From contig NZ_KE383816.1 in NCBI RefSeq assembly GCF_000422305.1, forward strand, positions 174,566-238,565: a stretch of DNA of 64,000 nucleotides. Direction: 5' to 3'. The stretch comes from Luteimonas mephitis DSM 12574. Lineage in GTDB: Bacteria > Pseudomonadota > Gammaproteobacteria > Xanthomonadales > Xanthomonadaceae. The position numbers and the translations under genes were made by a program. Below, one piece after another: positions 28,657-38,793 of the stretch; the first letter of the stretch is position 1; each line of letters opens with the position of its first letter. The notes beneath the pieces are model-generated. The model ran no database searches. It had not been told where the DNA came from and saw nothing but the letters and a program-made list of their open reading frames with translations.

Positions 28657-29457
28657 TCACTCGTCGAGATGGGACTGGCGCTGCAGGATCGAGGAGAACT
28701 CCTCGGCGAAGGCGTCGTAGCGGGTGGCGATGCGCTCGACCTTGGTGGCGAAGCGGTTGTAGGCCCACACCGCCGGGATCGCCGCGAACAGGCCCATCGC
28801 GGTGGCGATCAGCGCCTCGGAGATGCCGGGCGCGACACTGGCGATGGTCGCTTCCTTGACGTTGGCCAGCCCCTGGAACGAAATCATGATGCCCCACACC
28901 GTGCCGAACAGGCCGACGTAGGGACTGATCGAACCGACGTTGGCGAGGAACTCGAGGTTGCGCTCCAGCCCGTCGAGCTCGCGCGAGGTGGTCACGCGCA
29001 TTGCGCGCTGCGCGCCTTCGAGCTGGATCCGGCTGTCGACGCCGCGGCGCTCACGGATGCGGTTGAACTCGCGGAAGCCGCTTTCGAAGATCGCCTCCAG
29101 CCCGCCTGAGTCGCGACCGCGGCCCTGCGCGCCGGCATACAGCTTGGACAGCTCGGCGCCCGACCAGAAGCGCTCCTCGAAGCGGTCGCTCTCGTCCTCG
29201 GCGCGGCTGAGCAGGCTGCGCTTGCGGAAGATGATCACCCACGACGCGATCGAGGCAACCAGCAGCAGGACCATCACGAACTGAACGGGAATCGAAGCGT
29301 GCAGGATCAGCTGCACGATGTCGAGGTGGTTGCCCGCCGCCGCGGCCGCTCCGCCGGCCACGCCCGGATCGGCCGCCAGTTCCGCCGCGGTGGTCGCGGC
29401 TTCTTCCGGCAAGGGTTCGACCGAGGTCGCCTGCAGCAGTGCGGATAGGGGCGTCAT
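28657..29457 (-). CDS. tolQ: Tol-Pal system protein TolQ (ExbB/MotA family)
   Basis: A 266-residue protein with three membrane segments (VQFVMVLLLVASIASWVIIF; NVGSISPYVGLFGTVWGIM; ISEALIATAMGLFAAIPAVWAYN) and the MotA/TolQ/ExbB signature GLFGTVWGIM...F. It is the stator of the Tol motor, with TolR. The N-terminus has an Ala-rich extension of about 35 residues before the first segment, longer than in E. coli. The start at 29457 (MTPLSALLQATS) is favoured. Confidence 0.95.
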   Translation of the reverse strand: MTPLSALLQATSVEPLPEEAATTAAELAADPGVAGGAAAAAGNHLDIVQLILHASIPVQFVMVLLLVASIASWVIIFRKRSLLSRAEDESDRFEERFWSGAELSKLYAGAQGRGRDSGGLEAIFESGFREFNRIRERRGVDSRIQLEGAQRAMRVTTSRELDGLERNLEFLANVGSISPYVGLFGTVWGIMISFQGLANVKEATIASVAPGISEALIATAMGLFAAIPAVWAYNRFATKVERIATRYDAFAEEFSSILQRQSHLDE

Positions 29458-29587
29458 GGATGGGCTCCGGTGTCTGGATAAGGTCTGGCGATGGCTTTGG
29501 TGCGCGCTTCGGCGATGGCGGCCACCGCGGTGGCGCAGCCGGTGCCTCGCATGCCGCACGGCGTGCGACGGGTCGAACGTGGACTGG

Positions 29588-30040
29588 TCACTGCGCGCCT
29601 TGTTCGATGGATCCGAGTTCTTCGTACAGCGTTTCGGGGATGCCGCGCGGGCGGAAGCCGTCGGCGTCCAGCGCCGCGACCTTCACTTCCGCGTCCAGCA
29701 GCAGCCTGCCGTCGCAGCGGATGCCCTGCGCGATCACCAGGCTCGCGTGGCGGCGCTGGCGCAGCACGACCGACACGTCCAGCGCGTCGTCGAGCCGCGC
29801 CGGCGCGCGGAAATCGATCCGCATCGACCGCACCGCGAACACCAGGCCATGCTCGACCCGCAGCAATTCCTGCCCGTAACCGCGCGCGCGCAGCCATTCG
29901 GTCCGCGCGCGCTCGAGGAACGCCAGGTACTGCGCGTGGTAGACCACGCCACCGGCGTCGGTATCTTCCCAATAGACCCGTGTCGGCCAACTGAACGGGA
30001 GTCGGGATTGGGGAGTCGGGATTCGGGATTCGGAAATCAA
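29588..30040 (-). CDS. ybgC: Tol-Pal-associated acyl-CoA thioesterase YbgC
   Basis: A 150-residue hotdog-fold 4-hydroxybenzoyl-CoA thioesterase family protein. [31 protein letters not shown] carries the catalytic Asp and the following His/Tyr region. It hydrolyses short acyl-CoAs and is encoded first in the tol cluster. The first about 17 residues ([16 protein letters not shown]) are encoded by the GGGATTC repeat tract at 29998-30039, and the only plausible start is TTG 30040, which overlaps the ruvB TGA (TTGA). The normal protein would begin near [10 protein letters not shown], so the repeat appears to have replaced the original start. Confidence 0.93.
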   Translation of the reverse strand: MISESRIPTPQSRLPFSWPTRVYWEDTDAGGVVYHAQYLAFLERARTEWLRARGYGQELLRVEHGLVFAVRSMRIDFRAPARLDDALDVSVVLRQRRHASLVIAQGIRCDGRLLLDAEVKVAALDADGFRPRGIPETLYEELGSIEQGAQ

Positions 30041-30111
30041 GGGCGCCCGCTCTCGGGATCGTCGGCTTCGAAGAGCGGTTGCGAATCCCCGATCCCCAGT
30101 CCCGAATCCCC
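29998..30111. repeat. Inverted pair of GGGATTC repeat tracts at the ruvB-ybgC junction
   Basis: GGGATTGGGGAGTCGGGATT-type sequence at 29998-30039 faces its inverted counterpart at 30082-30111 (GAATCCCCGATCCCCAGTCC). One half codes for the YbgC N-terminus and the other for the RuvB C-terminal tail. Confidence 0.8.
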
Positions 30112-31107
30112 CCTCGGCCGCAGGCCGAAGTGCCGGTAGGCCTTGTGCGAGGCCATCCGCCCGCGCGCGGTGCGCACCAGGAACCCCTGCTGGATCAGGT
30201 ACGGCTCGATCACGTCCTCGAGCGTGCCACGCTCCTCGCTCAGCGCCGCGGCCAGCGACTCCACGCCGACCGGGCCGCCGTCGAAGTTCTCGATGATCAG
30301 GTTGAGCAGGCGCCGGTCGAGGTCGTCGAAACCTTCGGGATCCACCTTCAGCATCTGCATCGCCGCGTTGGCCACGTCATGGTCGATGCGCCCGCCCGCG
30401 CGCACCTGGGCATAGTCACGCACGCGGCGCAGCAGGCGGTTGGCGATGCGCGGGGTGCCGCGCGAACGGCGCGCGATCTCGCCGGCACCCTCGGCGACGC
30501 AGTCGATCCCGAGGATCTGCGCCGAGCGCTTCACGATCCGGGTCAGTTCCTGCGCGCTGTAGAACTCCAGCCGCTGGACGATGCCGAAGCGGTCGCGCAG
30601 CGGCGCGGTCAGCAGGCCGGCGCGGGTGGTGGCGCCGATCAGGGTGAACGGCGGCAGGTCGATCTTGATCGAACGCGCGGCCGGGCCTTCGCCGATCATG
30701 ATGTCGAGCTGGAAATCCTCCATCGCCGGGTACAGCACTTCCTCCACGACCGGCGAAAGGCGATGGATCTCGTCGATGAACAGCACGTCGTGCGGCTGCA
30801 GGTTGGTCAGCAGCGCGGCCAGGTCGCCGGCCTTCTCGATCACCGGGCCGGAAGTCACGCGCAGGTTGACGCCCAGCTCGTTGGCGATGACGTGGCTGAG
30901 CGTGGTCTTGCCCAGCCCGGGCGGCCCGAAGATCAGCACGTGGTCCAGCGATTCGCCGCGATGCTTCGCGGCCTCGATGTAGATCGACAGCTGTTCGCGC
31001 ACCGGCTGCTGGCCGAGGTACTCGTCCAGCCGCCTGGGCCGGATGCTGGCCTCGATGGCCTCGTCCTCGCGCGTGGCGTCGGCGGCGATGATGCGGTCTT
31101 CGGTCAT
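30037..31107 (-). CDS. ruvB: Holliday junction branch migration ATPase RuvB
   Basis: A 356-residue AAA+ motor. Walker A is GPPGLGKT at 61-68, Walker B is FIDEIHRL, the arginine-finger region is [18 protein letters not shown], and a winged-helix domain follows ([30 protein letters not shown]). With RuvA it drives Holliday junction branch migration. The last about 25 residues ([20 protein letters not shown]) come from a GGGATTC-type repeat and are not expected in the family. It is separated from ruvA by kup and a monooxygenase gene. Confidence 0.96.
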   Translation of the reverse strand: MTEDRIIAADATREDEAIEASIRPRRLDEYLGQQPVREQLSIYIEAAKHRGESLDHVLIFGPPGLGKTTLSHVIANELGVNLRVTSGPVIEKAGDLAALLTNLQPHDVLFIDEIHRLSPVVEEVLYPAMEDFQLDIMIGEGPAARSIKIDLPPFTLIGATTRAGLLTAPLRDRFGIVQRLEFYSAQELTRIVKRSAQILGIDCVAEGAGEIARRSRGTPRIANRLLRRVRDYAQVRAGGRIDHDVANAAMQMLKVDPEGFDDLDRRLLNLIIENFDGGPVGVESLAAALSEERGTLEDVIEPYLIQQGFLVRTARGRMASHKAYRHFGLRPRGDSGLGIGDSQPLFEADDPESGRP

Positions 31108-31148
31108 GCGCCTATATTCGCATGCCGCGCAGGCCGGGCGCCTCCATG

Positions 31149-31215
31149 CAGGAGTGCCCCATGGGCGCGACGGGCCTTCACGGCAATGCCCATCGCGCCC
31201 ATGGGGCGCTCCTAC
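31149..31215. repeat. GTAG palindrome (GCAGGAGTGCCCC variant)
   Basis: The left end reads GCAGGAGTGCCCCATGGGC and the right end GCCCATGGGGCGCTCCTAC. It lies between ruvB and the monooxygenase gene, 5 bases past that gene's stop. Confidence 0.8.
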
Positions 31216-31219
31216 CCGG

Positions 31220-32212
<993 letters not shown>

Positions 32213-32369
32213 CGCGGGGCTCCGGCGGGGACGTGCTCGATATCGGGACGACCGAGGTGTTTTGCCATCCCCGCGAACATGGACTTTCGCTTATGCCGGC
32301 CTGCGACCCGCACGCAGTGTCCGCCCTGATCCTGATCTTGGTATTAGGGCAACGCAGAGTAAGTGTCCT

Positions 32370-32451
32370 CATCCCCACGAAGGCGGGGATCCAGTGACTC
32401 CAGATTCTTGAATAGCAAGGTCACTGGATTCCCGCCTTCGCGGGAATGAAG
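32370..32451. repeat. Inverted repeat of the CCAGTGAC/GTCACTGGATTCCCGC class
   Basis: The left arm at about 32370-32398 (CATCCCCACGAAGGCGGGG...CCAGTGAC) and right arm at about 32420-32451 (GTCACTGGATTCCCGCC...) are inverted. Each arm also holds its own small hairpin. Repeats of this wording are widespread in Xanthomonadaceae intergenic DNA. Confidence 0.75.
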
Positions 32452-32530
32452 AGCAAAAGCGAATTGATCAGCGTTTGTCTTAGGTTTTGACTTTGACCTT
32501 CTGAGAAACACACCGTCTCACCCTTGTCGG

Positions 32531-32725
32531 CAAACCCGAAGGGCGCCGCACATGGATGTGCGGCGTTTTTCTATGAGGCAGGATGCCGATTAGAAAAATC
32601 CCTGCGTCAACGAATCGCCTGGAGAGCTCCGTACGGGGAAGCGTTTTTCTTTGCTTCCGTTTCTTTTGACGCTTATCAAAAGAAATGAAGCCGCCGAAGG
32701 CGGAAGCTTCTGACTTTCGCACTTC
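32531..32725. other. Three-hairpin structured intergenic module, copy 2
   Basis: Hairpin 1 at 32544-32565 is identical to copy 1 and is followed by TTTTT. Hairpin 2 at 32653-32691 has outer arm GCTTC/GAAGC and inner arm TTTCTTTTGA/TCAAAAGAAA. Hairpin 3 at 32691-32703 is CCGCC/GGCGG. Stems 2 and 3 differ from copy 1 in sequence but remain paired. Confidence 0.65.
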
Positions 32726-32835
32726 TTGCGGCTTGCGTTTTCAACTCACGGGAAAGCAACGTCCATGGATTCCCGCGTGACCAGACATGCGTCTGTTGAA
32801 AGCCACGGGGATGACGAACCGTTCAGAGGCTGCCC

Positions 32836-34740
32836 CTAAATCTCGACCTGCGCCCCCAGCTCCACCAGCCGGTTGCCCGGGATCCGGAAGAATCCCGTCG
32901 CCGGCGCCGCGTTGCGGTGCATGAAGGCGAACAGGCGGTCGCGCCAGATCGGCATGCCGCGGCGGCGGCTGGCAACGACGGTCTCGTGGCTCGCGAAATA
33001 GGTGGTTTCCATCGGGTCGAAATGGATGCCTCCCTGGTCGCACGAGCGCATCAGCGCCAGCGGCACGTCCGGGGTCTCCATGAAGCCGAAGCGGATCAGC
33101 ACGCGGTAGAAATCATCGCCGATCGATTCGAGCTGCAACCTCGTTCCCGCCGGCGCGTAGGGCACGGTCAGCGTCTCCACGGTCAGGAAGACGTTGCGCT
33201 CGTGCAGCACCTTGTTGTGCTTGAGGTTGTGCAGCAGGCCGTGCGGGACGACGCCCGGGTCCGCGGTCAGGAAGATCGCGGTGCCCGGCACGCGCACCGG
33301 CGGGGCAAGCATCAGGCCCGGCAGGAAGGTGTCGAGCTGGATGCCTTCCTTGCGCACCTCTTCGTGCAGCAGCTCGCGGCCCCGGCGCCAGGTGCGCAGC
33401 AGGGTGAACACGCACAGGCCCAGCACCACCGGGAACCACGCGCCGTCGAAGAACTTCGCGCCGTTTGCGATCACGAAGCCCACGTCGACCACGAAGAACA
33501 GCACGCACAGCGGCAGCACCCACTTGCGCCCGCGCGGCCACAGGGCGCGCGCCACCAGCGCCAGCAGCAGCGTGTCGATCAGCATCGTGGCCGACACCGA
33601 GATGCCGTAGGCCGATGCCAGCGCGGTGGAACTCTGGAACATCAGCACCACCGTCAGCACCGCCACCATCAGGGTCCAGTTGATGTAGGGGATGTAGATC
33701 TGGCCGATGGTGTCGCTGGACGTATGCTTGACCTGCATCCGCGGGATGTAGCCGAGCTGCATCGCCTGGCGCGCCACCGAATAGGATCCGGTGATGACCG
33801 ACTGCGACGCGATGATCGCCGCCATGGTCGCCAGCGCGATCATCGGGTACAGCGCCCACTGCGGTACGGCCTCGTAGAACGGATTCTCCACCGCGGCTGG
33901 ATGGCTGAGCACGAACGCGCCCTGCCCGAGGTAGTTGAGCATCAGCGCCGGCAGCACCATCCCGTACCACCCGTAGCGGATCGGGCGCACGCCGAAGTGC
34001 CCCATGTCGGCGTACAGCGCCTCGCCACCGGTGACCGCGAGCACCACCGCGCCGAGGATGAACAGCGAATGCCAGCCGTGGGTGATGAAGAACTTCGCCG
34101 CCCACCACGGGTTGAGCGCCTTGAGCACTTCCGGGGCATCGATGATGTTGTGGATCCCGATCGCGGCCAGCGCGATGAACCAGAGCATCGTGATCGGCCC
34201 GAACACCCGCCCCACTTTCGCGGTGCCGAAGCGCTGGGCGAGGAACACCAGCACCAGGATCACCACCGCGATGGGCACGATGAAGCGATCCAGCGCGGGC
34301 GCTGCGACCTCCAGGCCCTCGACCGCGCCCAGCACGGTGATCGCAGGGGTGATCACGCCATCGCCGAAGAACAGCGACGCGCCGAAGATGCCGAGGATGC
34401 CGACGATGTACGCCGAGCGCCCGCCCTTGGCCAGCGTGCGCTGGGCAAGCGCCATCAGCGCCATGATCCCGCCCTCGCCCTCGTTGTCGGCGCGCATGAT
34501 GATGCTGACGTACTTGAGCGTCACCACGATCATCAGCGCCCAGAACACCAGCGACAGGATGCCCAGGATGGTGTCGTGGTTGCCGGTCAGGCCGAAGTGC
34601 GGCGAGAACGCTTCCTTCAGCGTGTACAGCGGGCTGGTGCCGATGTCGCCGAAGACCACGCCGAGCGCGCCGACGACAAGTCCGGGCAGGCCGACCTTGC
34701 CGTGTCCGCCGCTGGCCGCGGCGCCTGCGTCAGCACGCAT
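32836..34740 (-). CDS. kup: Low-affinity potassium transporter Kup
   Basis: A 634-residue KUP/HAK/KT potassium uptake protein. It has about 12 membrane segments and the signatures [38 protein letters not shown] and [21 protein letters not shown], with a soluble C-terminal domain ([38 protein letters not shown] region). It imports K+ with protons. The ATG at 34740 ([12 protein letters not shown]) with GGGAAGA upstream is preferred over a longer frame. It splits ruvA from ruvB. Confidence 0.95.
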   Translation of the reverse strand: MRADAGAAASGGHGKVGLPGLVVGALGVVFGDIGTSPLYTLKEAFSPHFGLTGNHDTILGILSLVFWALMIVVTLKYVSIIMRADNEGEGGIMALMALAQRTLAKGGRSAYIVGILGIFGASLFFGDGVITPAITVLGAVEGLEVAAPALDRFIVPIAVVILVLVFLAQRFGTAKVGRVFGPITMLWFIALAAIGIHNIIDAPEVLKALNPWWAAKFFITHGWHSLFILGAVVLAVTGGEALYADMGHFGVRPIRYGWYGMVLPALMLNYLGQGAFVLSHPAAVENPFYEAVPQWALYPMIALATMAAIIASQSVITGSYSVARQAMQLGYIPRMQVKHTSSDTIGQIYIPYINWTLMVAVLTVVLMFQSSTALASAYGISVSATMLIDTLLLALVARALWPRGRKWVLPLCVLFFVVDVGFVIANGAKFFDGAWFPVVLGLCVFTLLRTWRRGRELLHEEVRKEGIQLDTFLPGLMLAPPVRVPGTAIFLTADPGVVPHGLLHNLKHNKVLHERNVFLTVETLTVPYAPAGTRLQLESIGDDFYRVLIRFGFMETPDVPLALMRSCDQGGIHFDPMETTYFASHETVVASRRRGMPIWRDRLFAFMHRNAAPATGFFRIPGNRLVELGAQVEI

Positions 34741-34879
34741 TGTTGATCTTCCCAGGTGCGTTCGCGGGACGGACGGCCCGACCCGCGGCCGCGCCGGAAT
34801 CATGGCGGCTGGTTGCCGGGATACGATTCCCGGGGCGCCGGTGATAGCTCATCGTGACCTCATTTCATCGCGGCGCAGT

Positions 34880-35485
34880 TCAACGCAGCGCGGACTGTAG
34901 CGCCTTGCGGATGATGGTTTCGGCAACGTCGCCCTCGGCGAATGCCTGTTTGGCCATGCGCTGCGCCTCGGCCGGCTTGTAGCCAAGCTGCTGCAGGGCG
35001 ACGGTGGCTTCCGAAAGCGGATCGTTGGCGGCGCCGTGCCCCACCCCTTCCATGCCCGCGCCCGCGACGCCGACCGGATACATCTGCGCCATGCGCTCGC
35101 GCAGCTCCACGATGATCCGCTCGGCGGTCTTCTTGCCGATGCCCGGGATACGGGTCAGCGCGGCAACGTCGCCGGCCTGCACCATGCGCGCGAATTCGTC
35201 GACCCCGGCACCCGACAGCACCGCCAGCGCGATCTTCGCGCCGATGCCGCTGACCCGCTGCACGTCGCGGAACAGGCGCCGTTCGGGCTCGCCCAGGAAG
35301 CCGTACAGCGAGACGCTGTCCTCCTTCTGCGCGTAGTGGGTGAACAGCGACACCTCGCTGCCCACGGCGGGCAGGTCGTAGAACGTGCTCATCGGCGCTT
35401 CGAGCTCGTAGCCCACGCCGTGCACGTCGACCACCAGCCACGGCGGCTGCTTGTGGACGAGGATGCCCTTGAGGCGGCCGATCAT
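34880..35485 (-). CDS. ruvA: Holliday junction branch migration complex subunit RuvA
   Basis: A 201-residue protein. The N-terminal OB fold begins [28 protein letters not shown], two helix-hairpin-helix motifs follow ([35 protein letters not shown]), and domain III ([22 protein letters not shown]) contacts RuvB. It binds Holliday junctions as a tetramer and loads RuvB. It lies downstream of ruvC, 127 bases apart, with a repeat between. Confidence 0.96.
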   Translation of the reverse strand: MIGRLKGILVHKQPPWLVVDVHGVGYELEAPMSTFYDLPAVGSEVSLFTHYAQKEDSVSLYGFLGEPERRLFRDVQRVSGIGAKIALAVLSGAGVDEFARMVQAGDVAALTRIPGIGKKTAERIIVELRERMAQMYPVGVAGAGMEGVGHGAANDPLSEATVALQQLGYKPAEAQRMAKQAFAEGDVAETIIRKALQSALR

Positions 35486-35506
35486 CGCGCACGCTCCGCG
35501 TACACG

Positions 35507-35610
35507 GAATGGGGATCGGGGATCGGGGACTGGGGAAAGCAGGGTTCGTTGGCGCTGCCGACTTGACTGCCTTTCCGAATCCCGACTCCCGGATCCCGGA
35601 TCCCGGCCCC
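35507..35610. repeat. Inverted GGGGATC/GGGATCC repeat tracts between ruvC and ruvA
   Basis: GGGGATCGGGGATCGGGGAC at 35510-35530 faces CCCGACTCCCGGATCCCGGA at 35581-35602. It has the same unit type as the ruvB-ybgC and queE-queC tracts, and fills most of the ruvC-ruvA gap. Confidence 0.8.
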
Positions 35611-35612
35611 CG

Positions 35613-36170
35613 TCACTTGCGGCTCCACGCTTCGCGCGTGCCCATGCCCAGGCGCTGCGCACTGGCGCGCACGTGGGCATGGGTGATGGCCACCGCCAGT
35701 GCATCGGCGGCGTCGGCCTGCAGCTTGCCTTTGAGGTTGAGCATGATCCCCACCATGTGTTGTACCTGCACCTTGTCCGCGCCGCCCTTGCCGACCAGCG
35801 CGAGCTTGATCTCGCGCGCCGCGTACTCGTGCACCGGCAGATCATGCATCACTACCGCGCACAGTGCCGCGCCGCGCGCCTGGCCGAGCTTGAGCGCCGA
35901 GTCCGGGTTGCGCGCCATGAACACCTGTTCCACGGCCGCTTCATCGGGCCGGTACTCGGCGATGATCGCGCCCAGGCCGTCGAGCAGGCGCTTGAGCCGC
36001 TGCGCGAAACCGCCCTCGCCCAGCAGCACCAGCGGCGCGTGGAACACGTGCGTGGCGCGACCGGCCGCATCCACGTCGATGATGCCCACGCCGGTGCGCT
36101 GCGAGCCGGGGTCGATGCCGAGGATGCGGGTGGAGCCGGCGACCGGGAACCGGGAATCGGGATTCGACAA
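35613..36170 (-). CDS. ruvC: Crossover junction endodeoxyribonuclease RuvC
   Basis: A 185-residue RNase H-fold resolvase. The catalytic acidic residues lie in [13 protein letters not shown] (Asp20), [10 protein letters not shown] (Glu) and [14 protein letters not shown] (Asp pair). It cuts Holliday junctions symmetrically. The likely start is TTG 36170; residues 2-12 ([11 protein letters not shown]) are encoded by a GGGAATC-type repeat at 36141-36165, and the family normally begins close to TRILGIDPG. It is downstream of yebC and upstream of ruvA, the usual order. Confidence 0.95.
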   Translation of the reverse strand: MSNPDSRFPVAGSTRILGIDPGSQRTGVGIIDVDAAGRATHVFHAPLVLLGEGGFAQRLKRLLDGLGAIIAEYRPDEAAVEQVFMARNPDSALKLGQARGAALCAVVMHDLPVHEYAAREIKLALVGKGGADKVQVQHMVGIMLNLKGKLQADAADALAVAITHAHVRASAQRLGMGTREAWSRK

Positions 36171-36271
36171 GGCTCAGCAGCCTCCGCGCGGATCGTGCGC
36201 CAGCGCCAGGCGCCGGGCGCCGGCACGGCGACGACGGCAACCGCGGCGCGCGCGCATTTCCGGCCCGGGGT

Positions 36272-37003
36272 TCACGTGTACGCGTCCTTGCCGAGTTCGG
36301 CGTTGCTGTAGACGTTCTGCACGTCATCCAGGTCCTCGATCCAGTCGAGCAGCTTGACAACCTGCTGCGCGGTCTCGCCTTCGACGGCGACGTCGTTGTC
36401 CGCGCGGTACGTGATTTCGGCGTCGTCCGGCGCGGCGCCCGCGGCGTTCATCGCGTCGCGCACCGCTTCGAACGACTCCACCGAGGTCAGCACGTCGATC
36501 GCGCCGTCTTCCGGATACACCAACACGTCGTCGGCGCCGGCCTCGATCGCGGCGTCGGTGATCTTTTCCTCGTCCGCGCCGGCAGCGAAGCGCAGCACGC
36601 CCATGCGCTTGAACATGAAGGCCACGGAACCCTCGGTGCCGAGGTTGCCGCCGAACTTGCCGAACGCGTGGCGCACGTCGGCCACGGTGCGCACCTTGTT
36701 GTCGGTGAGGCAGTCGACGATCACCGCCACCCCGCCGGGCGCATAGCCTTCGTAGCGGATTTCCTCGTACGACACGCCTTCCAGTTCGCCGGTGGCCTTC
36801 TTGATCGCGCGCTCGATCACGTCCTTGGACATGTTGTTCGACAGGCCCTTGTCGATCGCGGTGCGCAGGCGCGGATTGGTCGCCGGATCGCCGCCACCGG
36901 CGCGGGCGGCCACGCCGATCTCGCGGATGATCTTGGTGAAGATCTTGCCGCGCTTGGCGTCGGAGGCGTTCTTGCGTGCTTCGATGGATGGGCCGCGACC
37001 CAT
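36272..37003 (-). CDS. yebC: YebC/PmpR-family transcriptional or translational regulator
   Basis: A 243-residue TACO1/YebC protein. The N-terminal [29 protein letters not shown] and central [37 protein letters not shown] and [10 protein letters not shown] are family signatures. Members act as DNA-binding regulators or, as shown for some, relieve ribosome stalling at proline runs. It lies directly upstream of ruvC in the standard order. Confidence 0.96.
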   Translation of the reverse strand: MGRGPSIEARKNASDAKRGKIFTKIIREIGVAARAGGGDPATNPRLRTAIDKGLSNNMSKDVIERAIKKATGELEGVSYEEIRYEGYAPGGVAVIVDCLTDNKVRTVADVRHAFGKFGGNLGTEGSVAFMFKRMGVLRFAAGADEEKITDAAIEAGADDVLVYPEDGAIDVLTSVESFEAVRDAMNAAGAAPDDAEITYRADNDVAVEGETAQQVVKLLDWIEDLDDVQNVYSNAELGKDAYT

Positions 37004-37068
37004 GGCAAACCCCCGGCCTTGCGTGGAAAGCCGGCGATTTTACTGGAATCGGGCCCTCATCACCCACA

Positions 37069-37144
37069 GGCGCGGCGGAAGCAGCGAGCCGTTCATGGCG
37101 GCCTGGCGACGTGCCGAAGGGCTCGCGGCTTCCGCCGCTCCTAC
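37069..37144. repeat. GTAG palindrome with one degenerate end
   Basis: The left side (AGGCGCGGCGGAAGCAGCGAG) is a worn copy of the right side, which reads GTAGGAGCGGCGGAAGCCGC on the minus strand. The intact GTAG overlaps the TAG stop of the hydrolase gene (37141-37143). Confidence 0.75.
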
Positions 37145-37851
37145 GAGGGCTCGTTGATGTGGCGGAAGTGGCCGTCGTGCAGGAACGCGACCGTCTGCGT
37201 GATCGCCTCGGCCGAGAACAGCAGGCCACTGTGGCTGGCCGCAACCACCACGTGGTCGGCCAGCTGCGGGCTGCGGGTTTCGGCGACCGATACGCTGCCG
37301 TCGTTGTCACCCTCGAATTGCGCCAGCAGGCCGCCGAGCCCATGCGGCAGGCGGCCGGCGACCATGCCGATCTCGTGGCCGGGCGGCCAGGTCATGCAGC
37401 CGTTGCGCAGGAGGTCGGCGCTGCGCCCCAGCCAAAGCGCCGCCAGCGGCCAGCGCGCCAGGTTCGCCGCGGCGCTGCTGCCGCACAGCGGCACGCCCAG
37501 GCACACCATCCGGCGTACCGGCAGGTCGGGCTCGGCCGCCATTGCCTGCAGCGCCACCAGGCCGCCGAGGCTGTGGGCGACGATGTCGGCTTCCTCGCCC
37601 GCCCGCAGTTGCTCGACCAGTCGCGGCACTGCCTCGTCCGGCCCGCCGACGATGCTGTGGTAGCCGAAGGTTTCCGGCACATGGCCCGCCGCGCGCAGGC
37701 GGGTGCCAAGCCATTGCATGGTCGCGCCGACCATCCAGATGCCGTGCAGCAGGACCACGCGTCGTACAGGCGCGCCCGGGTCCACGGAATGCGGCGAAGA
37801 CGACACGCCGCGGTCAGCCGCAGTCGATTCCGGTAATGGCGTTGTCGCCAT
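37141..37851 (-). CDS. Alpha/beta hydrolase, lipase-like
   Basis: A 236-residue protein. VVLLHGIWMVGATMQWLGTRL gives the oxyanion-hole HG motif, DIVAHSLGGLVALQAM the nucleophile elbow (AHSLGG), DNDGSVSVAETR a probable acid, and HVVVAASHSGLLFS a probable catalytic His. It resembles bacterial lipase/PGAP1-type esterases that act on lipids, but the substrate is unknown. The ATG at 37851 overlaps the I78-like gene by 38 bases; GTG 37806, just after that gene's stop, is a good alternative. The stop lies in a GTAG palindrome. Confidence 0.85.
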   Translation of the reverse strand: MATTPLPESTAADRGVSSSPHSVDPGAPVRRVVLLHGIWMVGATMQWLGTRLRAAGHVPETFGYHSIVGGPDEAVPRLVEQLRAGEEADIVAHSLGGLVALQAMAAEPDLPVRRMVCLGVPLCGSSAAANLARWPLAALWLGRSADLLRNGCMTWPPGHEIGMVAGRLPHGLGGLLAQFEGDNDGSVSVAETRSPQLADHVVVAASHSGLLFSAEAITQTVAFLHDGHFRHINEPS

Positions 37852-38125
37852 CGATATGGACGTTGATGCGATCGCGCCGGTAGTCGCGCGTCACCGCCTG
37901 GCCGGGTGCGATCGGCCGGATCAGGCCGCTGCCGCTCTCGCGCCAGACCCGCGCCATGACCGCCTCGGTGGCTTCCTGCCCGATCGCCCAGTCCACGCCT
38001 TCGACCTTGCAGGTGCCATCACCGGCGATGGCCGGGCCACCACTGGCCGGTTGCAGCGATTGCGGCGGTGCGCAGGCCACCAGCAGCAGGCCCAGGCAGG
38101 TGACGGACAGGATGCGGAAGGACAT
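37814..38125 (-). CDS. I78-family peptidase inhibitor lipoprotein
   Basis: About 103 residues. Lipoprotein signal MSFRILSVTCLGLLLVAC (lipobox LVAC). The rest matches the inhibitor I78 pattern: a Cys near the start (GTCKVEG), WAIGQEATEAVMARVWRESGSGLIR, PGQAVTRDYRRDRINVHIDGDNAITGIDCG. Family members inhibit serine proteases such as elastase or subtilisin. The ATG at 38146 is an alternative start. It is tightly packed between the acetyltransferase and hydrolase genes. Confidence 0.85.
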   Translation of the reverse strand: MSFRILSVTCLGLLLVACAPPQSLQPASGGPAIAGDGTCKVEGVDWAIGQEATEAVMARVWRESGSGLIRPIAPGQAVTRDYRRDRINVHIDGDNAITGIDCG

Positions 38126-38158
38126 GGAATGCAGGCCGGTTTGCATGGGAAACGCAGT

Positions 38159-38701
38159 CTAGCAGCGCGGGGCCGGCGCGCCGGCGGCGCGGCGCAGGAT
38201 GAACTCGCGGTCGCGCACGCGCCCCACCGGGAACTCGTACTCGCCGGCCTTCACGAATCCATGCCGTGCATAGAAACGCTGCGCGCCCAGGTTCTCGGAC
38301 CACACGCCGATCCAAAGCGTGCGCGGGCCATCGCGCAGCAGCCAGTCGAGCGCGGTGGCAAACAGCTTCCCGCCCATGCCACCGTTCTGGTGCGCCTTGA
38401 GCACGTACAGGCGCTTGAGTTCGCCGTCGCCGGGCGCGACGTCCGGATGCGGCAGCCCGCACGGGCCGGCGGCGGCATGGCCGACCGCAACGCCATCGCG
38501 TTCGAGCAGCCACACCGCATAGTCCGGATGCGCGAGGATCGTGCGCTGCTTGTCCACCGCATAGGCATCGGCGAGGAAGGCCTGCAGGTCCTCGGCCGGA
38601 TACAGGTGGCCGAAGGTTTCGACGAAGGTGCGGGCGGCCAGTTGCGACAGCGTGGGCGCATCGTCGGGCGTGGCGCGGCGGATGGTGGAGGAACTCGGCA
38701 T
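38159..38701 (-). CDS. GNAT-family N-acetyltransferase
   Basis: A 180-residue GNAT protein. TIRRATPDDAPTLSQLAARTFVETFGHLYP is the N-terminal motif, ELKRLYVLKAHQNGGMGGKLFATALDWL the acetyl-CoA-binding motif A, and IGVWSENLGAQRFYARHGFVKAGEYEFPVG motif B. The substrate may be an amino acid, polyamine or protein N-terminus; it cannot be told. It is downstream of aspS, with a GTAG palindrome between. Confidence 0.9.
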   Translation of the reverse strand: MPSSSTIRRATPDDAPTLSQLAARTFVETFGHLYPAEDLQAFLADAYAVDKQRTILAHPDYAVWLLERDGVAVGHAAAGPCGLPHPDVAPGDGELKRLYVLKAHQNGGMGGKLFATALDWLLRDGPRTLWIGVWSENLGAQRFYARHGFVKAGEYEFPVGRVRDREFILRRAAGAPAPRC

Positions 38702-38711
38702 GGCACGAATT

Positions 38712-38782
38712 GTAGGAGCGGCGGAAGCCGCGAGCTTTTGCTCTTTGTTCACCGAAAAGTTCGCGGCTTCCGCCGCTCCTAC
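38712..38782. repeat. GTAG palindrome between aspS and the acetyltransferase gene
   Basis: GTAGGAGCGGCGGAAGCCGC at the left and its inverted counterpart ending GCGGCTTCCGCCGCTCCTAC at the right. Both ends are intact. Confidence 0.85.
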
Positions 38783-38793
38783 ACGAGAGGGTG

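Larger units (their letters stand above)
32213..32835. other. Spacer with two repeat families, no gene
   Basis: It contains an inverted pair of GGCGGGGATCCAGTGAC-type repeats (32370-32451), the second three-hairpin module (32531-32725), and another partial ATTCCCGCGTGACCAG piece near 32760-32818. 32213-32369 contains nothing recognisable. The only longer frame is an 80-residue one over the module, without a ribosome site. Confidence 0.7.
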
